Assembly: GCF_020740795.1 (NCBI RefSeq)
Contig: NC_067282.1
Coordinates: 153,746,858 to 153,810,857 of the forward strand
Source: Apus apus
Taxonomy: Eukaryota > Chordata > Aves > Apodiformes > Apodidae
Reading direction: 5' to 3'
Length of the DNA stretch: 64,000 nucleotides
The notes under the pieces were generated by a model, which saw nothing but the letters and a program-made list of their open reading frames with translations, made no database searches and was not told the DNA's origin. A program made the translations under genes and the position numbers. Positions 13,701-28,700 of the stretch are shown piece after piece (the first letter of the stretch is position 1; each line of letters begins with the position of its first letter).

Positions 13701-16700
13701 GGTTTTTTTACATGGGATTGCTTAAAGGATTTAAATGTATTTGACTTACAGAAGAAGGTTTCTTGCTAGGCATCTCTTTGCCAGTTGAGGAGGTGAGCCA
13801 GGAAGAAGCAGGGAAACACTTGTACACTCTCATATCCCTTGGCGTGTCATCAGAATGCATCTGTTAGAAAACTTGTTACCTCCAATTTATATCATTTTCA
13901 TCAATTTAGTTGTCTATCTGTATTCTTTCCAGCACCTTAAAACAAATAAAAACACACAAACAAAACAAAGAAAAACCACCAAACTAACAAAATTACTAAC
14001 GCTTTTACCTGAAAACGAAGAAGATTTTTGCAGGAATTATAGTTTTCTTAACCACCTGGTGATGTGAAAGGAACCACAGAGCTACTGGAATTACACCTTA
14101 ACCTTATTGAGCCTCATAAAGTTTTATACCAGTGAATGCAGTTTTTTAGGAGTGAAGAAGTAGAAAATAAGCCTATAGTATCCTATAATAACTACATAGT
14201 GTAGAGCTTTTCGTATCGTGTCAGTATCTTCTGGTTATGCTTACCTGTAGGCAAGCATTAGGTGGATCAAAGACTTACTACTGAAAAACCTGATATGCTT
14301 TACCTGTTTTCACACATTAGGAGGGAATAGGTGCATGATAACAGGTGTATACATGTAACTTGTAAATTATGCTGCATACACACATGCATGTATCTGTAGA
14401 CTGAAACGTACAATTCCAGAATTAGTATGTTTTGCTTTATCTGAGATGAAAACTAAGAGGGATGACCCCTGACGTTTTAGCTTAACAGCTGCTCTAGTGT
14501 TAGTTTGCAGGGCTGCATAATAAATGTTTGAATTTTGCTTCTTTTTCTTTTTAGATGTCTTGTGCACTCCGTTAACACGCCTTAGTAATGGCTAGGCCAC
14601 AGGTTTAGAACATTTTTGAGGGCTGGGACAGAATCTTGAATTATTTGCTGTTTTATTCAAATACAAGTGAAAACTTTCTCTGTAATCTTTGCTGCATTGA
14701 TGTCTGGAGTGTTCTACACTCAAATGGCTATGGCAGAATCATATCAATGTCAAACACTATGAGTGTTGTTAATGTCAGTTAACATACAGTTTGACAGTTC
14801 TATAATTAACATTTGTAAGATTTTGAGGATAGATTTTATTGAAGTTTCTGATATTTAGCTTTCCCTTTCAACTAGGAGAGAGTTCTGTGGCCTTTCAGCA
14901 TTTAAACTTTTAAAATGGAAGACTATCCCTCTTCCATTGATCTCTTGCATATCTCTCTGCCAGCAGAACTGTTGTGCTGATGTACAAGTCAGAGTAGCAG
15001 TTCTTCCTTCCTTCTGCTCTTCCCCCTTTCTCATTTTAATTCTTTGCTGTACCTGGCATGGATTATTAAAATGAAGAGGGTATGGGTATGCTAAAATGGA
15101 ATACTCTTGTTTAATTTGCCTTAATCATTTGCTGCTTGTAAACCCACTTGAGAGATTTAATGCTAATCTGTGCTTTGCCTTGGCTTTCTGCTTTGTGTTG
15201 TCTTGTCCTGCTTCTGTGTTTTTGGTTTTGTCCTGCAAACCACCATTTCTTTGTTTGTGTGTGTATTACTTTTTTATTTCTCCTTCATGCTTGTCATTGT
15301 CTGCACTTGGCTTTGATTGCACAAAAAAAACCCCAAAAATCAAAAAAACCCCAAAAAACCAACCAAACACAATGTGGGGCCCATAAATCTGCATCATTGA
15401 ATATCCTTGTCGCCGTTGATGACCTGCTCTCTGCTCCTGTCCCTTCCTTGGCCTGCTGTGATTGGTGGCTCCATTGCTTGGCTTGGGCTGTGTTATGTGG
15501 ACGGAGCAGTTCACCCAAATATGGCCTTCTTGCTGACAGGTATCATTTCTGTGAGAAGTGCTTCAACGAAATCCAAGGGGAGAGCGTTTCTCTGGGAGAT
15601 GACCCATCACAACCTCAAACGTGAGTTAATGGTGTTTGCTTGGGCTGGGCATCCATAAGCTGTGTCATGATCTGTAGTGCTTTTTTGAAGGGAATGAGTT
15701 TAGTTTTAGGTTGCCCTCACTGTTTGTATGCTAGTAGAAGGGAGACTAGATATCCTTTGTAAAAGCCTGGACTTGTGCTTTAGATATTCTTCTTTAAAGT
15801 TTGGACTGACTTTATTGTAGTGAAACCTAAGCAATTAGTGTTTAAAATTGCAACTACACCAATAGAGGGCAAAGAAGAGAAAGTATTCTGCTACAGAAAA
15901 ATAGCCATGCCTGCAGAGAGGAAAGTGACAGACACAGTTTGATATAGTCAGAGGTACCATTCTGCTTATAGACTGGCTATGCTATTAAACTTGTATTCAA
16001 TGTCAGGCTGTGTTTCATCCAGATGAGAAGCAGGCAGCCTCCTTTTGCCATACAAATATTTCACTGCTGGTGCCATTTGCTTATGAGAAAACTGTGCAGT
16101 TGTTGAGGAGATCACTGTAAAAGGCTGTGCATGGATTTAGTTGCCTTTTTTGTGCTGGTGGCAGACTGTTGGGACAGTCTTTCATTCTGATGTACCCTCT
16201 TCCTACCTCCCTAAAAAAAATCCTGAAACAGAATTTTGGGAGACCAAGGAAGCTCTTGAGGGACTAGTGAGTGTCAAGCAGTTACTCTTTGAACTGTTGG
16301 AGGAAGCTCCTTGGGGGAGGGCATTTCAGGAACACGGCAGACCAAAGCAAGTGAGGAGCTTGGGATGGTCTAAAACCAGGGGGATAGTTGTTGAAGTTGG
16401 TAATTGGACAGAATTAACTTTCACTGGAAGGAGAAATTGTCTCCGGCAGCATGTTACCAGATCCTGGTTGACATGTATTTGGCCTTGTCCCTCTGCATAG
16501 TATGGATTGCTACTCTAGGTTTTGGATATTTGCTTCTACTAATCAGTATTGTTGAGTTTTGTTGATAATGAGATGTGGGATATCAAGTACTTGTATATGA
16601 GAGAAGCAATTATCTGTATACATGTAAATCTGTGCATAAGTAAGCATCTAATACATTCATGTTTATACATAAATTCTTGTTTAACTCCTGAGAGAGTATG

Positions 16701-19700
16701 TTCTTTCTCATACACTTAAGTTGGAATGGTTTACGACAAGTCTTTGAGTCAGAGTATAAGGCAGCATAGAGTGCTTTCCATTTCACATTAGATTTGGAAA
16801 TACAGGTGCTGGATTCATTTTTTTTCAATAATAAGAACGATCAAAAGCTCTTTAAACACAAGCAATAGTAAGAAGGTACTTCCAGCTTCTGGTATTCTTT
16901 TTCATAGCTGGTTTAAATACTTTGTTGTGTAGTTAAGATGGAGGCTATAGCCTGTGATAAGTGCAAGTACACTTTTGAATGTTCTCTCCCCCACTTAAAG
17001 GCTTTCCCTTAGGAACTCATTTTACCGGGGCATAAAGATCCTGCTCCCTTCTCTTCCCACAACCTGTAGTTAAAGTGAACGAAAGAAAACAAAAAATTGG
17101 GAATGTATATGTGAGGTCCTTTTTACAGTTCTACTCACCATATTACAGTAATAGTTTGAGGTAACTGGAAGATTGAACTTTCCTCATTTATCTGATGAGG
17201 AGCTTGAAGTATTCTGCAGTTGGTAGTATTCAGAATAAACACTAAAATAAAAGGATAGCAAGCTTAGTACACCTCATGCAAATTGGACTGAATCTCTGTC
17301 TTTGCCTTTCAGAGAGACATGTACTGATTTTTCTCATGTTGCACAGTACCCTCTTTGGGGTAAATTCTCAGAGATCTTACATGATTGTTGTGGACTATTT
17401 TGAACCAGATGAGTGTAAAAAATACCTGAGAACTCACTATCACAAAGGTGTGATTTCTAGCCTTGTCAATGCTACAGGAAAGGTAGAGGTAGTGTAGAGT
17501 GATGGCTGGACTGAGACGGCAGTTTGGAAGCTGAAATTTATCTTTGAAGTTAATCTCGGAGGAGGACCATCTGAAATATGATGAACTACCTTTCTCAATA
17601 ATCAAAGATAACCAAAATTCCCTGCCTTCCGAATATCAGAGAGGCAGGTGAAATAGTCCTTTCACTGTGAAATACTGATCAGACTGGTCCAAAATTTGAA
17701 CATCAGCAGGTTTTACCATTTATTCTGTGGTAAAACAGAGTAAGGGAGCAATGTGGATCTCTACCACCTGTTGTCCCATAAAAGAGAGTGTTTTCCACGG
17801 GCAGAGTCAGGGTGGCATATACTTTAGTTTTCTGTCACTTTATGAGATACAGCTCCTTTCCTTGTAGTGCCAGTGAGTTTTTAAAAAAAACTGCTTGCAA
17901 GTTTTGTCTTGGTGTGTGGGTATGTGTGGTATGGCATGGTATGTTGTCTTGTTTTAAAACTGATTTTTATTGCCTGTTTCTCCATAGCACAATAAACAAA
18001 GAACAGTTTTCAAAAAGGAAGAATGATACACTGGACCCTGAACTGTAAGTAATGCTGTCACACTTTGAATGATCCTCATTTTGTTGTAATTATTTTGTAA
18101 AAGGCATATAATTCCTTCACATTGGGCTTTGTTTTTCAGTGTTTTCCCAATTTCCTGTAGGTCAGTAGCCAGTAGGGGCTGCTCAGTAAGCAGCGCATTC
18201 GGCACTCTGTGCTCAGAACCCAAACCACCCCAGTGGTACTTGAGAAATATGTAACAATGTATGTGTGGGCCAAAATGACTGCATTTTGTTGCCTTGAATG
18301 TGGATTCAATAGAGGGGTCGATGCAGATAACTGCTTTGAAACCCTGTTGTGGCAAATTTACAAGTCTTAAAACTGATTTGAGTTATTTTTCAGTAGCTCT
18401 TTTGGTGCTGTTGTCTTTTCTAGTTGTCATATTTTTACAGGCAGCTGTAGTAGAAGGAAAAGTTGTTAAATTTGAGCCAGACTGTTCCTCTCCACTGCTC
18501 TGGAAGCAGTACCATAGACATTCAGTAAAGGGAAGATTGTGACTCATCTGCTTTTCTTAATATTCCTTAAGGGTTTTGGTTTTTTTAAGCCACTTTACAT
18601 GGTCATGCATTATACATCTGTGATGCTACTCTGCAAACATGATCTTCATTCTCAAATGAATGAGCAAAAAGAATATTTATTGTTCCCACACCATCTTTCC
18701 AGGGGCATATGGGTCAGCCAGTTGAAGGAGAGAATAGCAACTTGATTCATAACTTTTGCTTTCCCTTTGTTATAGTGAAGATACAGCCTCACACTGGAAG
18801 ACAAGCCTGACTTACAGTAGGATACCATATGCCCAACACAAACAACAAATTCACAAATTCAACAAATTCAATCAGAGTCTCAGACTCTTCTAAATAGGCA
18901 TGTTCAAAGGATGTCAGGTGGTTCTGATACGTGAAGCAGCCTTAGGTATTTCAGAGAATTGTACCCACCAGCATCTGTGAAGTAGGCCGTATCACTTACT
19001 TATCAGTTGTCCTTAAATCTCTGCTAGGCTCCTAAAAGTGACTTGGATGCTCCTATTGTCTTCTTCTTGCCCACCTTTTTCTGCATTTGCAGTGTACCCC
19101 AGGTGTCAAGCATAGTGAAGTAACTGACAGCCAACTATTTCTCCTGGTTCTTCACTTCTGATGCCTGTGAATCTATTTTCCATTTTTCGTTATAGCAACA
19201 AGCAGATTACAGATTTTATGCTTAGAGGGGTTTTGAGTGAAGTGGATGGAAGTAAGGCAAGAAAATGGCGATAATGATGTGTCCTTGCATAATCTACCTG
19301 GTTTTAAACTGACATTCTTAATTCATACTGTAGGTTGTTCTCAGCATTGATGTGCCCTCTATGTTTAATATGCTCAAGAGCCTAAATGCTCTAACTCCTT
19401 TATTAAAATGTTACAAGTAAGTAATGATACTACTAACTGCTTCCCTTCCCGCTTTTTTCTTCTACAGATTTGTTGAATGTATAGAATGTGGAAGAAAAAT
19501 GCACCAGATCTGTGTTCTTCATAATGAGATAATCTGGCCTTCTGGGTGAGGAATTTCTCCTTCTTAAGTAGAGTATATGATAGATTAGTTACTAGAGTTA
19601 ATGCATAAACTTGCTTGTATTGGTTATATTTAAGAAGTTGCATTCCCACCTGAATATGTAGGGTAATATTAAGTTTAGGCATATCTTACTGTGTTATGTG

Positions 19701-22700
19701 TGGAGTTGTTTCTAATCTTAAATGTTTCTAACATTATTGTGTGTGGAAGAGCCTTATGTTTAAGCCTTTGGTGTTTAAAGATACTAGTCCTTCATGAAAG
19801 TATGTTTTTAGTTCTGGTTACAATTTCATTCTGATCTATTTTTTTTTTTTACAAATCATACTGCTTTGTCATTGTAAGAAAAGTGAAACAACTAAAGCAT
19901 TTAACAGGTGAATTCACTTTTTTGATCTTAATGATCAGATTAAATCTGAAAAACAATCTAATTTTACATAGAAGCTTCATAGTTCTGGATAAAAATGCTG
20001 TTGGGCTTTTTTCTGATTGCTTTAAAAGCTTTCAAAAAATGGTAAATTATACGTAGATACAGCTCTGTAGGAGCTGAAATGTTCCGTTTCTTGACAAGAA
20101 AGCTATGACTTCTATCACTCTGTCCCATCCACGTTGCTGGAGAACAGGGTATGATCCTGTAACTGAGGAAGGATCTGCCTGTCATTTCATGCTAGAGTGT
20201 ACTTGAGGGTTTGGAAAAAAAAACCAAACAACAGCATTTTGCTTTGTGTTGAGCTATTTCCTTTTCATCAGCAACAGCACCTGGGGACTCTTTGTTCCAA
20301 GAATGCTTGAAGCCAATTTGCTCAATCTCCCAGTGGAGACCCTGTTTCCTGGGCCTGCAGGTGTTGACATGGGTGACTGACAGGAGATGCACCCCATGGA
20401 GCTTAGATCCTCCTCTGCAGTGCTGAAACAATTGGGCTATTTGTGCCTGCACTGTTGTTTGTGCTCTTTTATTTCAAATTTCAGTAAAGGTATTTTCCAG
20501 ACCAGATAAGATCTGGTGAAAGATTTTGCTTCTAATGATAAGATGCTAAGGAACATGATTATCTGATTGGGTGATTTTTTTCACTTTCTCCTATTTTTGC
20601 TTCAGCTTTGTCTGTGATGGCTGCCTAAAGAAAACAGGACGAACCAGGAAAGAGAACAAATTCTCTGCTAAAAGTAAGATTCTGGCACTTGCACCTACAA
20701 ATTGATAACTTAAATTGTTAAGAATGGGGAAGAGAGGTGGCTTTTGTACTCATTTTGCGTTTATTTCAGTTTTTTGAGTGAAAGGAAGATACTTCTGGTC
20801 AGTTCTGATGATCAGTTTTGTGATGTTTAGAAAGTTTACATACACAGGTGTTGTCATTGGTCAATAGTCTGTAATAGATGGTTAACGTACTGGTTTAGAG
20901 CACTGCTAATACAAGATAGACATCCTTTTATCTCAATTGCAGTATTAATAGCTTTGGGAAATAGTTGCTGTGTGACTGCAGCCTAACTTAAATTTATGAT
21001 AACTTGTTCAAATCGCCATGACAGCCCCTGTGCTTAAAAGCTTTGATGGAGACAAAGGTTGCATGAGCTGGGGACGAAACTTTCTATAGACATTTCCTCT
21101 TGATCAAGGCAGCTGATTCAAAGGCAGTATAGGAGGAAATTTGTGCAGTCATTGTCCATCTGTTCTATATGCAAAATGAGTCTGTAAGAAGCTTCTTAGG
21201 TTGGTGTACTTATAGTATTTATATTTCTGCTTTAAAAAAATGAAATAATAAAATTTCCAGCCAACCAATAGCATCAAGATTCTAAAAAGTATTAACTGTA
21301 ATGTTAAAGCAGTTACTTTTTTTAAGTCCTTTGGAAAAAGTCAAAGGAAGATACCACAGACTCTAAATTGCCTTGAAATCTAGGGGATAGCTTATAGTTC
21401 AGTCACAAAAAGTGTTCTCTTCAACTCTTCTTAGAAAATGGAAAGCAAACCACTCAATTAATGGTTTCAACATCTGGGTCTTTTTCCAAAATCTCCAAAA
21501 TCAAAATGTCCTGAATTCATCAAGAATACAGGAAGAATACAAGGATTTTTAATGGTTTCTATCAGCTTTTGTTTCTAGCAGTCTGTATGTATTCCACACT
21601 TAATGTACTATAGAGATGCTTCACAGGAAAGTGTCAAAATGGAAAAACGAAAAGCTGATTGGCAGATAAGCAACTCTGCCAGAAGTAATGGACAGCAATG
21701 AGACAGGCCCTATTACACCCAAAGTCTTAAAACTCCCTTTCAGCTTTAGGTTTTGTGTCAGCTAACTTTAGGCTTGTACTTCTACCAGCCTCATGACTTG
21801 CAAAGACAGCTGTATTTAGTTGTTCTTTCCATTATCGAAATACATTCTTTTGGTAAGTGAAGAGACTATCTTGGCTAGTGTGGCTTTATAGACAGAATAT
21901 ACTTTCAAATGAAACATCTGCTCTTGAAGCTGTATCTGAGCAGTGTTTTTTTTAATCCTGTTTAAGTAATTAATAGCTTCTATTCAGGAAGAGGCTTAAT
22001 TGTGATTGACTTTTAAGACAGATAGAAATTGACCTGAAATACAGATTCTTTGTTTAAATAATGTATAAATTGTAAATGTGCCTGTATGTGAAAAGCAATG
22101 CACCTCGTCTAGAAGTACTGGTGTTTAAAGAATAAGCTGTAATTTTCAGTAGCATGCTGCATGCATTAAAAGTCACTTTTCATTTCACATCTGAATAGAA
22201 AAATCACAGTTGAACAATTGAGTTTTATATATATTTAGAGCTGTATTTTTCTCCTGCAGGGTTACCAGCTACAAGACTTGGAACCTTCTTGGAGAACAGA
22301 GTCAATGATTTCCTAAGACGACAGAATCACCCTGAGGCAGGAGAGGTTACAGTTAGAGTGGTACATGCATCTGACAAAACTGTTGAAGTAAAACCAGGAA
22401 TGAAAGCAAGGTATATTCTTTCCATTTCTAATTTTGCTTTCTTTTGGAGGAGGTGGAAGCTATTTGAATGTACTTACATGCTGCTATTTAAAAAAAGACC
22501 ATTATATTCAAAACCTCATCACAGACCAGTTCTTTACAGATGTTGCAGCAGCATGCTGATTAGTTGTGATGAGTGTCATCTTCATAGTAAAAAGCAGATA
22601 CGTTACACTTGAGTAGTCTGCTAAGCATTTAACTTCAAAACAGCACCAAAGTTCCACTTAGAGTAGCCCTCATCGTTGCTGCTTTTACCTGGTGACATGA

Positions 22701-25700
22701 ATATGTTTGGTATTCCTCTTTACTCCCTATAATCCACAGGTTTGTAGACAGTGGAGAGATGGCCGAGTCTTTCCCATATCGAACAAAAGCACTTTTTGCC
22801 TTTGAGGAGATTGATGGTGTAGACTTGTGCTTCTTTGGGATGCATGTACAGGAGTATGGATCGGACTGTCCTCCACCCAATCAAAGGTGATTATTTTGTT
22901 TTGGTACCATCTCGGTTGGGTGAACCTTCTGATGTTCTGGGTAGAACTTCCTCATTGCATATGTATAGACGCTTAGTGCTGTTAGCGTCTAGAAACAAAG
23001 AAGCTTCTGTAGGATGTCCTTGGATCCATTTCTTACTGGGTGTGCTGGCTGCCCAGACTGTGGATCACTTCAGGATCACTTGTCAGTATTCTCAGGGAAG
23101 GAATTGGATAGTATTAAAGAGATGAGGCTAGAGTATCAAAAGAAAGCTGAGTTTCTAGAGGTAAATTAGGATCAGAGGCTTTGAAGATTGCTGTTGTATC
23201 GGATGCTTCAAATGCATAAAATAACGGTAGTATATGTGTAGAAGTACTTTGCTATCTCTGCTTCTCATCATGCCTTTTTCTTTTTTAGGCGAGTGTATAT
23301 ATCTTACCTTGACAGTGTTCACTTCTTCCGCCCCAAATGCTTGAGGACTGCTGTCTATCACGAAATACTAATTGGGTATCTCGAGTACGTCAAGAAACTA
23401 GGGTAAGTCTATTTTAACGTTTTCTTCTGTGCAGCATTTGTGCTGGGCTGTTCATAGTGCAAATGAAATTACTGCATCCTGTTGTGCGCGATACGGTGCC
23501 TGAATGTCAACCAGTGATAGACTAACTTGGCAACAATTGTGTGTTGTTGAAAAGGAGAAAAGGCAAAAAGGGATTTCAGACTTTTCAGGAGAGGCTTACG
23601 ATTTGGATAATTTTAGGTTTCCAAACTTACGTAAAACTTTCTTAAGTCTAAGTAGAAAAAGTAAGCCTTTTTATCCAGACGATAATTTTTACTGGCTTTG
23701 TTGGTAGTGCAGTCCTTGTGTAATGCCACTGCTTTAATCGGGTCATTTCTTTGGGCTGGCAAGTAAGATCTTACCCATGTTTATAAGGAGGAAGGTAAGT
23801 GTACTTTGTCTGTACTGATTAACTCCGTAACAGCTGTGTAGGGCTGCTAGGAAATCTCTTACAGAACAAGTATTTGAAACTGAGAAGCTAAAAAGTTAGA
23901 GGAGAATATACTTGGGACAGCACAAAAGAGAACACAGGACAACTGAAGAAATGGGAGAGGTGGAAATAAAGTGACCATGATTACTGAAGTAGGAAATGCA
24001 GTGAAGTAAACATCAGTCTGTTGACAAAGGTATCTGGTGTAGTTTAGCAGAGTGTTATTAATGAAGAAATTATTAGGGAATATGTTAAGAGTAGTTGCAA
24101 GAGAAGAATTCGGGGAGTCAGAATAGAGGTGGTTGGTGCTGCGTTCAGTGCCTCAGTGAGATGATATATTCCTTAGTACTTCAAAGGCACACGTTAGACT
24201 TCTTTCTGCTTTTTTGCATTGTGTAGTTTCTAATCTCCGAGTCTTTAAAATTGGTGCATAGAGTTCAGGCCTCAGTTTTATTTAATGTTGTTTTCTGTGC
24301 TGATGGGTAACATCAGGTTCTCATTTTGGGAGAATAGTATTGGTCATGTATCATCTCTCCTGTTGCGGGCAGAAGGAATGACAACTGGCTGCAGTTGCCA
24401 GGGTTTGGGTAGGATTCTGCAGAGATGTTTCTCAACACAGCAAGGATGGTTATTTTTCTATAACTTGAGATCTGATTATTCGTCCTACTGGAGCTCTTTT
24501 CAAAAACTAATAGAGAAGAACTGAGGATGAAGAAGTGATCTTGGTGGAATTATATTCTCTGCAGCTGCTACTATTTGAATGCCATCTATCTTCAGAGTAC
24601 TTGGATTGTATACCCGATAGCAGAGGTTGACAGTGACTGTTAGTCCCAGATGTAATTCTGAAACCTTTAAAAACTGATACGTACAAGTTAAAAACCAGAG
24701 GATTCACAGTAGAAAAGTAAACTGTGTGTTTAAGTAGATCTGTTTCTAAAATGTTGCTAGATAATGAATGACTGCACTATCTCTAAGGATAAAGAATTCT
24801 GGCTTTTACTGCTGAAATACCTAGTCTCCACCTTCCTCTTATTAGTTGGGAGGTGGCAATTGCAGGTCTGTATCAGGCTTTGATTTTTATCTAGACTGGA
24901 AAACATGCACATTTTATATAAGCTACTCCACATACAGTGCTGAATTTTTTAAAAAGTGAAAAGATGGTAATGCTCTCGCATGAATGATGCCGAATGAACA
25001 CTAGAATTAAAATATTGGGGAGCTGTAATTACTGTCCATCTGGCAACACCAGCCAACTTAGTGATGGCGCCATCTGGTGGCAGAGAGAAGAGCAAGCTCT
25101 GGTGTTAATCGTCAAGATCTCACATGTACTTTTTGTCTAATCATGCTAGGTATACTACTGGACATATCTGGGCATGCCCACCTAGTGAAGGAGATGACTA
25201 CATCTTCCACTGCCATCCTCCTGACCAAAAGATACCCAAACCCAAACGACTGCAAGAGTGGTACAAAAAGATGCTGGACAAATCTGTGTCAGAGCGCATT
25301 GTCCATGATTACAAGGTTTGTTAAGTGTATATCTGTATAACAGGGGAGAGGAAGATGGGGGGTTGGCCAGTCTTGTCTTGGTTTCTTTCTTACCTTATGC
25401 ATTGTGTCTGATTATTGACATTTATTAGTTTTAAGTGAATTGAGTACTAAAATTTATCCTCTTCAGAGAAGGTAGCTTCTGAAATTGTTCTAGCAAGAGA
25501 TTTGAAATTATTCCCTAGAGCAAACTAGTTTATTGATGAACACTGTAGAAGAGAGCAAATCTCATTTCATTAATACTAAGAAAATATATGGATTCTTTAA
25601 TCTTCCTTTGTTTAATAAATTGGCAGGGTTAGGCTGCCTGTGCAGTTAGAAGTATGTCAAATCTCTGGAAGTATCAGGACTTCAGCTAGTATCAACAATA

Positions 25701-28700
25701 TAGTGACTATATTGTCCTTTTTGGTAAGTACGTGTATTGAAGTCTAGCACACAGTAATAATTTACCTCTTCAGAGTGGGAATATTTGAAATTATTTGAAC
25801 TGTATGTAACTAATGCAGTGTTAAACCTGCACTTAGAATGTGCCTTCATGACACAAATTGAATTATTAAGCTCTCTTTTGTTTGATCTTCTGGTTCTTTT
25901 TTTAAATCTCCTATTGAAAAGGTTGCTTTTACTTATGTGACTTGTAGTAGCAGTAACCAAATGTTTTGCTCTTTTCCAGGATATATTTAAGCAGGCAACA
26001 GAAGATCGTCTAACAAGTGCAAAAGAGCTACCTTACTTTGAAGGAGATTTCTGGCCTAATGTTCTAGAGGAGAGTATTAAGGAACTAGAACAAGAGGAAG
26101 AAGAACGGAAGAGAGAAGAGAACACTAGTAATGAAAGCACGGATGTAAGAATGCTTCTGCTATTTCATGATATAATGTAAAAGTTTTGATTATGTGTGGC
26201 TAATTAAAAAGAATGGGGGGGCCTAGGCACTTTGTTTAACTGGGTTTTTCACCTTTCTGGCTTCACTCTTAATGTAAATTTCAATTTTACATTTTATAAA
26301 TTAGAGCTGTTAAAATACCACTAAACTACATTTGTATGAGCAGTGGCTGCTCATATGGCTATAAACCTAATTACCAAAGTCTATTAGATTGAAACAGCTG
26401 CTAGTTGAATATTTTGCTTCTGAAATCCAATTATTATCAGTGTTCATGCTGCAACCTCAGCCTGACTTGGAAGCTTTTTCCTTTAGCTGTTGAATAGTGG
26501 CTCTTTTCTTTATAACTTAGATGTTCCAATACCAATCTTAGCAGAATATTTTGAGAAAGTAAGAGCACTGTGATTTAGTCATTTACTCTGTGGGTTTTTT
26601 AGTATAAAGTTTTAAGGCTTAAACACTGTTTCTTTGTTACCTTATTAGATAATAAATGTTATTGGGATTTAGAATTAATCTTTTCCCTGAAAGACCTTTG
26701 GATCAAAACATTGGTTTTAACATTACAACTAGATGTTCTGGTTCTCCTGTGCTGCTCTTTGCAATACTTCCTTTCAAGGACTTAGTTTATTCAAAGTGCA
26801 AGAGTAACCTGGGAATTAGGCAATTTGATATCAAGTTTGCATGGACTAATGTCTTACTTGGGTAGGTATTATTTAAAGGTCTGTTTTCCACTTGGCATAG
26901 CTGCAAGTTCCCATTTCTGATACACCAGAAACCAGTCACGAGGAATAACCTAGCTCAGTCTGAGAGGTTGGTCAGCACTTAGTTGATCCTTCACAGCAGT
27001 TTGGCCCCAAACCCCTTCAGTGGGCAAGCTTGCAGCATATTACTACTTAACCCTATTATTGAAAGCAGTTTTAACTCTTTATTGACCCCATGTTTCAACT
27101 CTTGAAAAGAAGGCAATAAACTGTACTGTCAAATGACATGAGAACCAGGGGAGGTTTAGGTTGGATATGAGGAAGCACTTCCTCACGGAAAGAGTGATCA
27201 GACATCTCTGGAGCTGTTTAAGGAAAGACTGGATGTGGCACTTAGAGCCATGGTCTATCTGATGTGGTGGTGTTAGGTCATAGGTTGGACTTGATTATCT
27301 CAGAGGTCTTTTCCAGCCTCATTAATTCTGTGATTCTGTAATAGTCAGTCCTCTTCACTGGAAATTTTTATCCTGAGAAAAAGTATTTTAAGCTTAGAAA
27401 AAATGCTTCTTTGGATAAGAATTGCTTTGATCCTTGATAATCATAGGCTGTAGTGTTTTGGAGGGCCCTGTGAGAAGCACAAAGAAGAATAAACTGTTCA
27501 TTGCTAGTTGATCATAATTTAAATGAAGATGACCTGCTTTGTTCTACTGCTGAAGATATGACAGGAGGAAGATGCGTACTAGAAAAGGCACTACTAATGA
27601 ACAACAGCTTTATATCAAAATCCATTTAATGCAGTCTATTAAAAATAAAAATAAAACAGTCAAAGAGCTGTAGTAAAGTAAATCTAGGTGGATTAAGTCT
27701 TTCTCACCTCTGGTTAGTGCAGTATCAGCTGTACTTACCAGTTATTTTTAGTTTAGAATTGAATTGAAAAGCCATCTGCTGAATCTCTTTGTGATTATCC
27801 AAGAAGTTCTTCAGTGTTCAACTATAGCAGACAAACAGGTTTCAGTAAATAACGTTTCCTTTGCACTTTCTAAGCGTTTATGCTTCTAAATTTTTTAGAA
27901 CTATGTACTACTGATATTTATCTTTTGGAGTGATTCTAATTGAATGAATTTAATGTTTCAGGGGACCCTGGTAAGTGTCTTCGGAGTAAACTATTTTGAA
28001 ATGTTTTGATCTGCAGTTATAGAAGACGTGAAAGTATTAAAATGCTGATGTGGTTTGACTTAGATACCTGACATAAAATGCCTTTAACATTAATAGGTGA
28101 GCAAGGGAGACAGCAAAAATGCCAAAAAGAAGAACAATAAGAAGACAAGTAAGAACAAGAGCAGCTTGAGTCGTGGCAATAAGAAAAAGCCTGGCATGCC
28201 CAATGTGTCCAATGACCTCTCCCAAAAGCTGTATGCCACTATGGAGAAGCACAAGGAGGTAAGATTTGGTAGAATGAGAAATATGTATTTTACTGGAGTA
28301 AAGCAGTGTACAAAGCTTTGATACTTGAAACAGAGTTGTGCCTTGTAAATTATACAGGTCTGGCTGGAGAATTGAGTGGTCTACCAGACAAGTACCAGTA
28401 AGTCTAGGTGTTCTTTTCTGTGAGGGCTGTTGGGATAAATACAACTGTGCTTGTACAGAACTTCTGACAGCCTAGATTGTCACAACAGTTTTATTGTTCA
28501 GTCCAGTGCTTCTTACCTAATGCTTTAGAAGAAGGTAATCTTACAGGGCACCCAGAGGTTTGAAATTTCCTAGTCCTTACAAGCATACCACATCTCACGT
28601 GTTAGTTGATCATGGAGTTGTAAACTCTGTGTAATTAAGTTTGACCAAAATATTTTGGTACGTGCTGGCATATTAAGTCTTCTTCCTTTTCAGGTCTTCT

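Noticed and set aside
15320-15370. A/C-rich run that might be an RNA gene or protein-binding site
   Set aside because: Simple low-complexity sequence with no fold or conservation evidence available.
16141-16500. Plus-strand frame of 119 codons in EP300 intron 20
   Set aside because: No similarity, no plausible splice pair, and the flanking exons join in phase without it.
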